A stretch of DNA of 5,603 nucleotides, taken from the NCBI GenBank assembly GCA_016210245.1, contig JACQUR010000167.1, positions 1 to 5,603 on the forward strand, given 5' to 3'. The translations under genes and the position numbers were made by a program. Of the stretch, positions 1 through 2,594 are shown piece after piece (within the stretch, counting starts at the first letter, position 1; every line of letters begins with the position of its first letter). The notes under the pieces are model-generated. The model made no database searches, was not told the origin of the DNA, and was given only the letters and a program-made list of their open reading frames with translations. The stretch comes from Chloroflexota bacterium. GTDB lineage: Bacteria; Chloroflexota; UBA6077; JACQUR01.

Positions 1-30
1 CCCCCCCGCCCCCCCCCCCCGCCCCCCCCC
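1..30. repeat. C-rich homopolymer tract at window edge
   Basis: Twenty-eight of the first 30 bases are C, broken only by G at positions 8 and 21, and the tract is followed directly by GGGG. It has no stop codon in the frame of the downstream gene and would encode polyproline if translated, but it contains no start codon. Such a tract at a sequence end may be a low-complexity assembly or sequencing artefact, or a real repeat at a contig break. The sequence alone cannot decide. Confidence 0.7.
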
Positions 31-40
31 GGGGAGCTGT

Positions 41-1660
41 TTGCTGGTGGCGCCGCGCCCCCGGCCCGCGCCGCAACCTGCAACCTGCTCCCTGGTGTGG
101 GCCGTGGCGCTGGCGCTGCTGGGCGGGTACCTGCTGACCTACCTGGACCACGCCTGGGCGCTGGTCGCCTATCCGTTCGCGGTCGACCAGGGCGAGGGCT
201 ACGATGCCTACAGCGGCTGGCTGATCCACCTGGGCCGCTGGATCTACACCGACAACAGCGCCTTCCCCTACTACTCGTCCAACTACCCCCCGCTCTACTC
301 CTACCTGATCTCGATCCCCATGGCCTGGCTCGGCCCGTCGCTCGGCACGGCGCGGCTGGTTTCCATCGCCGCGACGCTGGGCATCGGCGGACTGATCGGC
401 TGGCTGGTGTGGCGCCCGCACCGCCGCGCGGATGCGGCGGCGTGCGCTGCCCTGCTCTTCTTCGCCTCGAACTACGTGTTCCACACCACGCCCCTGGCCC
501 GGGTGAACGCCACCGCCCTGCTGCTGGCCCTGGCCGCGCTGGCCAGCCTCGAGCACGTAGCGCGGGGGCAGCCACAGGGGGCAGGGCAGCCACAGGGGGC
601 TGCCCCTACGGTGCCCCGCCACCAGGGCGGCGGGGGACAAGGCCACGCCATGCGGCCGGGCCAGGAGGCCACGCCACTCAGCACTCAGCACTCAGCACTC
701 AGCTCTCAGGACCTGGCCGGGCCGGCGGTGCTCTTCCTGGCCGCGCTGTTCGCCAAGCAGACGACGGTCGACGCCCTGGCCGCGGGTGGGCTGTGGCTGC
801 TGCTGAGCGGACGGTGGCGGGAGGCGCTGGGGCTACTGGCCTCGGTGGGGGCGCTGGGCGGGCTGCTGGTGGTCGCGCTGGAGTGGGCCTCTGGCGGCTA
901 CTTCTGGTCGAACGTGGTCGTCGGCAATGCCAATCCCTGGGACCTCGGCCAGGCGGTGGCCTATTACCTGAACTTCTTGCAGCTCCACCTGGTGGTGGTG
1001 GGGCTCGCGGCCATCCAGACCTGGCGGGAGGCGCGGGCAGGCACGCCGAGCCTGTTTGGCTTATACTTGGGCCTCGCGGCGGCGCTCGCGCTGACCGCGG
1101 GCAAGTGGGGCGCGGGCGAGTCGTATTTCCTGGCCGTGGTCGCCGCGGCGTGCGTGCAGGCAGGGCGGTTGATGGCCAGTCTGCCCTGGCCCGGTGCGGC
1201 GCGGCTGCTGGTGGGGCTGCTGCTGGTCGTGCAGGCGGCGCTGTTCGCCCACGGCCCCCTGGCGGCGCTCTTCCCTGGCCGCATCGACAGCGGGTTCCAG
1301 GCGACGGCGCTGGGGTGGAGGCCCGGCCTCCAGGAGATCGCCTCGGGACAGAGGCTGGTGAGGTATGCGCGGCAGTTTGGCGGGCCGGTGCTGGCCGAGG
1401 ATCCAAGCTTCGTGCTGGCGGCTGGCAAACCGATCGTCGGCAATGCGACCCATCTCCGCAACCTGTGGGAGGCGGGGGCCTGGGATGAGGCGAGCCTGGT
1501 GAGCGATCTCGAAGCGCGGCGCTACGACCTGGTCATCCTGGAGGCACAGCTCTATCCTCCGCCCGTCCTGGAGGCCATCGGGCGCTTCTACTACCTGCGC
1601 GACCAGGTCGAGGTGCCCCCGCGTCGGTATCTGGTGTTCGCACCCGGACGTGCAGAGTGA
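41..1660 (+). CDS. Polytopic GT-C type glycosyltransferase, RgtA/ArnT-like (PMT/GT39 superfamily)
   Basis: Predicted multi-pass membrane enzyme that would transfer a sugar from a polyprenyl-phosphate donor to an acceptor outside the cytoplasm. Seen in the 539-residue product: a first membrane segment at about 18-35; an outer loop with acidic residues (DQGEGYDAY, 49-57), where GT-C enzymes carry catalytic acids; an NYPPLYSYL motif at 81-89 typical of the superfamily; roughly nine further hydrophobic segments up to about 405; and a hydrophilic C-terminal domain of about 125 residues. Residues 175-224 (RGQPQGAGQ...LSSQD) are repeat-derived and lie between two membrane segments. The start is uncertain. 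TTG at 41 has GGGGAG at 31-36 upstream, but the frame is open to the window edge, and residues 2-17 are Pro/Arg-rich and partly encoded by a heptad repeat. GTG at 95 or 104, just before the first membrane segment, is a plausible alternative. Acceptor and donor sugar are unknown. Confidence 0.85.
   Translation: MLVAPRPRPAPQPATCSLVWAVALALLGGYLLTYLDHAWALVAYPFAVDQGEGYDAYSGWLIHLGRWIYTDNSAFPYYSSNYPPLYSYLISIPMAWLGPSLGTARLVSIAATLGIGGLIGWLVWRPHRRADAAACAALLFFASNYVFHTTPLARVNATALLLALAALASLEHVARGQPQGAGQPQGAAPTVPRHQGGGGQGHAMRPGQEATPLSTQHSALSSQDLAGPAVLFLAALFAKQTTVDALAAGGLWLLLSGRWREALGLLASVGALGGLLVVALEWASGGYFWSNVVVGNANPWDLGQAVAYYLNFLQLHLVVVGLAAIQTWREARAGTPSLFGLYLGLAAALALTAGKWGAGESYFLAVVAAACVQAGRLMASLPWPGAARLLVGLLLVVQAALFAHGPLAALFPGRIDSGFQATALGWRPGLQEIASGQRLVRYARQFGGPVLAEDPSFVLAAGKPIVGNATHLRNLWEAGAWDEASLVSDLEARRYDLVILEAQLYPPPVLEAIGRFYYLRDQVEVPPRRYLVFAPGRAE
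73..93 (+). repeat. GCAACCT heptad repeat (two exact units and one degenerate)
   Basis: GCAACCT occurs at 73-79 and again at 80-86, followed by the related GCTCCCT at 87-93. It lies immediately before the first hydrophobic segment of the membrane glycosyltransferase and is read as PQPATCSL. It has the same 7-bp period as the other arrays in the window. It probably marks sequence foreign to the native N-terminus. Confidence 0.6.
567..602 (+). repeat. 18-bp tandem duplication
   Basis: Positions 567-584 and 585-602 match except at one base near the end (CAG against CTG). Because 18 is a multiple of 3, the copies read as GQPQGA twice and the frame is kept. The core GCAGCCACAGGGGGC is exact at 568-582 and 586-600. 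Confidence 0.85.
584..605. repeat. Hairpin, 8-bp perfect stem
   Basis: GGGCAGCC at 584-591 pairs with GGCTGCCC at 598-605 across a 6-base loop. On the minus strand this region resembles a GTAGGGGCAGCC-type repeat that I recall from intergenic regions of environmental high-GC genomes; that likeness is from memory, not a search. There is no T-tract, and the hairpin lies within an open frame, so it is unlikely to be a terminator. Confidence 0.6.
614..635. repeat. Hairpin, 7-bp perfect stem
   Basis: CCCCGCC at 614-620 pairs with GGCGGGG at 629-635 across an 8-base loop. It follows the hairpin at 584-605 after eight bases and belongs to the same inserted block in the GT-C gene. Confidence 0.5.
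676..710 (+). repeat. ACTCAGC heptad array, five units, inside the GT-C gene
   Basis: Four exact ACTCAGC units start at 676, 683, 690 and 697, followed by the variant TCTCAGG at 704-710. The array is translated as part of residues 212-224 (PLSTQHSALSSQD). This orientation has no stop codon in any frame. It is the same family as the arrays at 2473-2517 (inverted) and 2641-2703. Confidence 0.95.
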
Positions 1661-1767
1661 TTGCAGATTTGGGAGTTCGGATGTGAACGATTACACGGCT
1701 GACCAGTTCGCTCTTGCGCTTCACGCTTCGCGTTTCACGCACCGCGCGTCGATCCGAAATCTGCAAT
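1660..1767. repeat. Inverted repeat spanning the intergenic region between the GT-C and GT2 genes
   Basis: ATTGCAGATTT at 1660-1670 is the exact reverse complement of AAATCTGCAAT at 1757-1767, which belongs to the heptad array before the GT2 gene. A nested pair, TTCGGAT at 1676-1682 and ATCCGAA at 1752-1758, overlaps it. The left arm starts at the last base of the GT-C stop codon. The spacer (1671-1756) shows no convincing promoter or terminator to my eye. Confidence 0.6.
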
Positions 1768-1785
1768 CTGCAATCTACAATCTGC
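1716..1785 (+). repeat. Ten-unit heptad-phased tract ending at the GT2 start codon
   Basis: Read in steps of seven from 1716, the tract begins with degenerate units of a CGCTTC type (GCGCTTC, ACGCTTC, GCGTTTC), passes through more diverged units up to 1757, and continues in the same register as AATCTGC at 1758, AATCTGC at 1765, AATCTAC at 1772 and AATCTGC at 1779. The next bases are AATG, so the GT2 start codon at 1787 begins one base after the last full unit. Confidence 0.75.
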
Positions 1786-1786
1786 A

Positions 1787-2467
1787 ATGAAGCTCTCGGT
1801 CGTCATCCCGGTCTACAACGAGCGGTCCACCATCAGCGAGCTGCTCGAGCGCGTGCGGGCCGTCCCCGTCGAGAAGGAGATCATCGTCGTGGACGACTAC
1901 TCCACCGACGGCACGCGCGAGATCCTGGTATCCGAGTGGCAGCGCGAGGACATCGTGCTGCGCCTGCAGTCGCGCAACGGCGGCAAGGGCAGTGCGGTGC
2001 GAGAGGGACTGAAGCACGTCAGCGGGGATGTGGTGGTCATCCAGGACGCGGACCTGGAGTACGACCCGGAGGACTACCTGGTCCTGCTGCGCCCGATCCT
2101 GGCTGGCAAGGCCAAGGTGGTCTACGGCTCGCGCTTCCTGGGCGAGCACAAGGCGATGTACTTCTGGCACAGCGTGGGCAACCGGCTGCTCACCCTGACC
2201 ACCAATATCCTGTATGACACGACCCTCTCCGACATGGAGACGTGCTACAAGATGTTCACGGCGGACATCGCCCGCAAGCTCGACCTGCGCTCGCCCCGCT
2301 GGGGGTTCGATCCGGAGATCACGGCCAGGATCCTCAAGATGGGCCACCGGATCTACGAGGTGCCGATCTCGTACGCCGGGCGGGAGTACTGGGAGGGGAA
2401 GAAGATCACCTGGCGGGACGCCTTCACCGTCCTGTTCACCCTCGTGCGCCACCGGTTCCTGCCCTGA
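1787..2467 (+). CDS. GT2 glycosyltransferase, polyprenyl/dolichyl-phosphate sugar synthase type
   Basis: Predicted cytoplasmic enzyme that moves a sugar from a nucleotide donor to a polyprenyl phosphate, giving the lipid-linked donor used by GT-C enzymes. Seen in the 226-residue product: an N-terminal VVIPVYNE motif (5-12), VVDDYSTDGT (34-43) for nucleotide binding, NGGKGSAVREGL (64-75), the DAD metal-binding motif (87-89) in QDADLEYDPEDY, YGSRF (113-117), SDMETCYK (148-155), and a C-terminal basic/aromatic part YWEGKKITWRDA (201-212). The order and length match the DPM1/DPG-synthase-like group. There are no C-terminal membrane helices, unlike CsbB or GtrB-type enzymes, so it would attach peripherally or rely on a partner. 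ATG at 1787 is well supported because the family motif starts at residue 3. No Shine-Dalgarno is visible, since the preceding bases are heptad repeats. The sugar is unknown. Confidence 0.96.
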   Translation: MKLSVVIPVYNERSTISELLERVRAVPVEKEIIVVDDYSTDGTREILVSEWQREDIVLRLQSRNGGKGSAVREGLKHVSGDVVVIQDADLEYDPEDYLVLLRPILAGKAKVVYGSRFLGEHKAMYFWHSVGNRLLTLTTNILYDTTLSDMETCYKMFTADIARKLDLRSPRWGFDPEITARILKMGHRIYEVPISYAGREYWEGKKITWRDAFTVLFTLVRHRFLP

Positions 2468-2472
2468 CCCAG

Positions 2473-2517
2473 AGTGCTGAGTCCTGAGTCCTGAGTGCTG
2501 AGTCCTGAGTGCTGAGT
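2473..2517 (-). repeat. ACTCAGC/ACTCAGG heptad array, six units, inverted
   Basis: On the + strand the units read AGTGCTG or AGTCCTG, starting at 2473, 2480, 2487, 2494, 2501 and 2508, plus a trailing AGT. Read on the minus strand these are ACTCAGC and ACTCAGG, with only the last base varying. The array starts five bases after the GT2 stop codon (2465-2467). In this orientation each frame meets TGA; TGA at 2499-2501 is the in-frame stop upstream of the YfhO-like gene. Confidence 0.95.
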
Positions 2518-2525
2518 TTGAACCA

Positions 2526-2560
2526 AGTCCACAGTCGACAGTCCACAGTTCACAGTCTGC
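2526..2560 (+). repeat. AGTCCAC heptad array, five units
   Basis: AGTCCAC occurs at 2526 and 2540, with variants AGTCGAC at 2533, AGTTCAC at 2547 and AGTCTGC at 2554. It is a different sequence from the ACTCAGS family but has the same 7-bp period, and it lies between the two opposed ACTCAGS arrays upstream of the YfhO-like gene. Confidence 0.85.
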
Positions 2561-2571
2561 GAGGGCTCTGT

Positions 2572-2594
2572 CGACGGTGAGCTCTCGACCGTCG
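2572..2594. repeat. Small inverted repeat over the GTG start of the YfhO-like gene
   Basis: CGACGGT at 2572-2578 pairs with ACCGTCG at 2588-2594 across a 9-base loop. The first arm includes two bases of the GTG start codon at 2577. It could hide the start in the mRNA, or it may be chance or repeat-derived. Confidence 0.4.

Larger units (their letters stand above)
564..710 (+). repeat. Composite repeat-derived insertion inside the GT-C gene
   Basis: A block of about 147 bp that keeps the reading frame but encodes low-complexity Gly/Gln/Pro/Ser sequence (residues about 175-224) between two membrane segments. It is built from an 18-bp tandem duplication (567-602), two consecutive hairpins (584-605 and 614-635), an 11-bp direct repeat AGGCCACGCCA (640-650 and 666-676), and an ACTCAGC heptad array (676-710). 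The sequences on both sides (TALLLALAALASLE and AGPAVLFLAALFAKQ) look like ordinary protein. The block is therefore best read as one or more repeats inserted into a tolerant loop. Exact boundaries are inferred. Confidence 0.7.

Noticed and set aside
564..710. Insertion sequence or transposon
   Set aside because: No transposase is encoded in the block, and I see no clean terminal inverted repeats or target duplication. It is better described as stacked short repeats.
1533..1787. Minus-strand frame starting MQIVDCRLQI
   Set aside because: The start is just the translated AATCTGC heptad array read backwards. No protein family is recognisable, and the rest is opposite the GT-C gene end.
1714..2217. 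Plus-strand frame of 167 codons overlapping the GT2 gene
   Set aside because: It runs out of frame through the clear GT2 coding sequence and has Arg/Gly-rich shadow composition.
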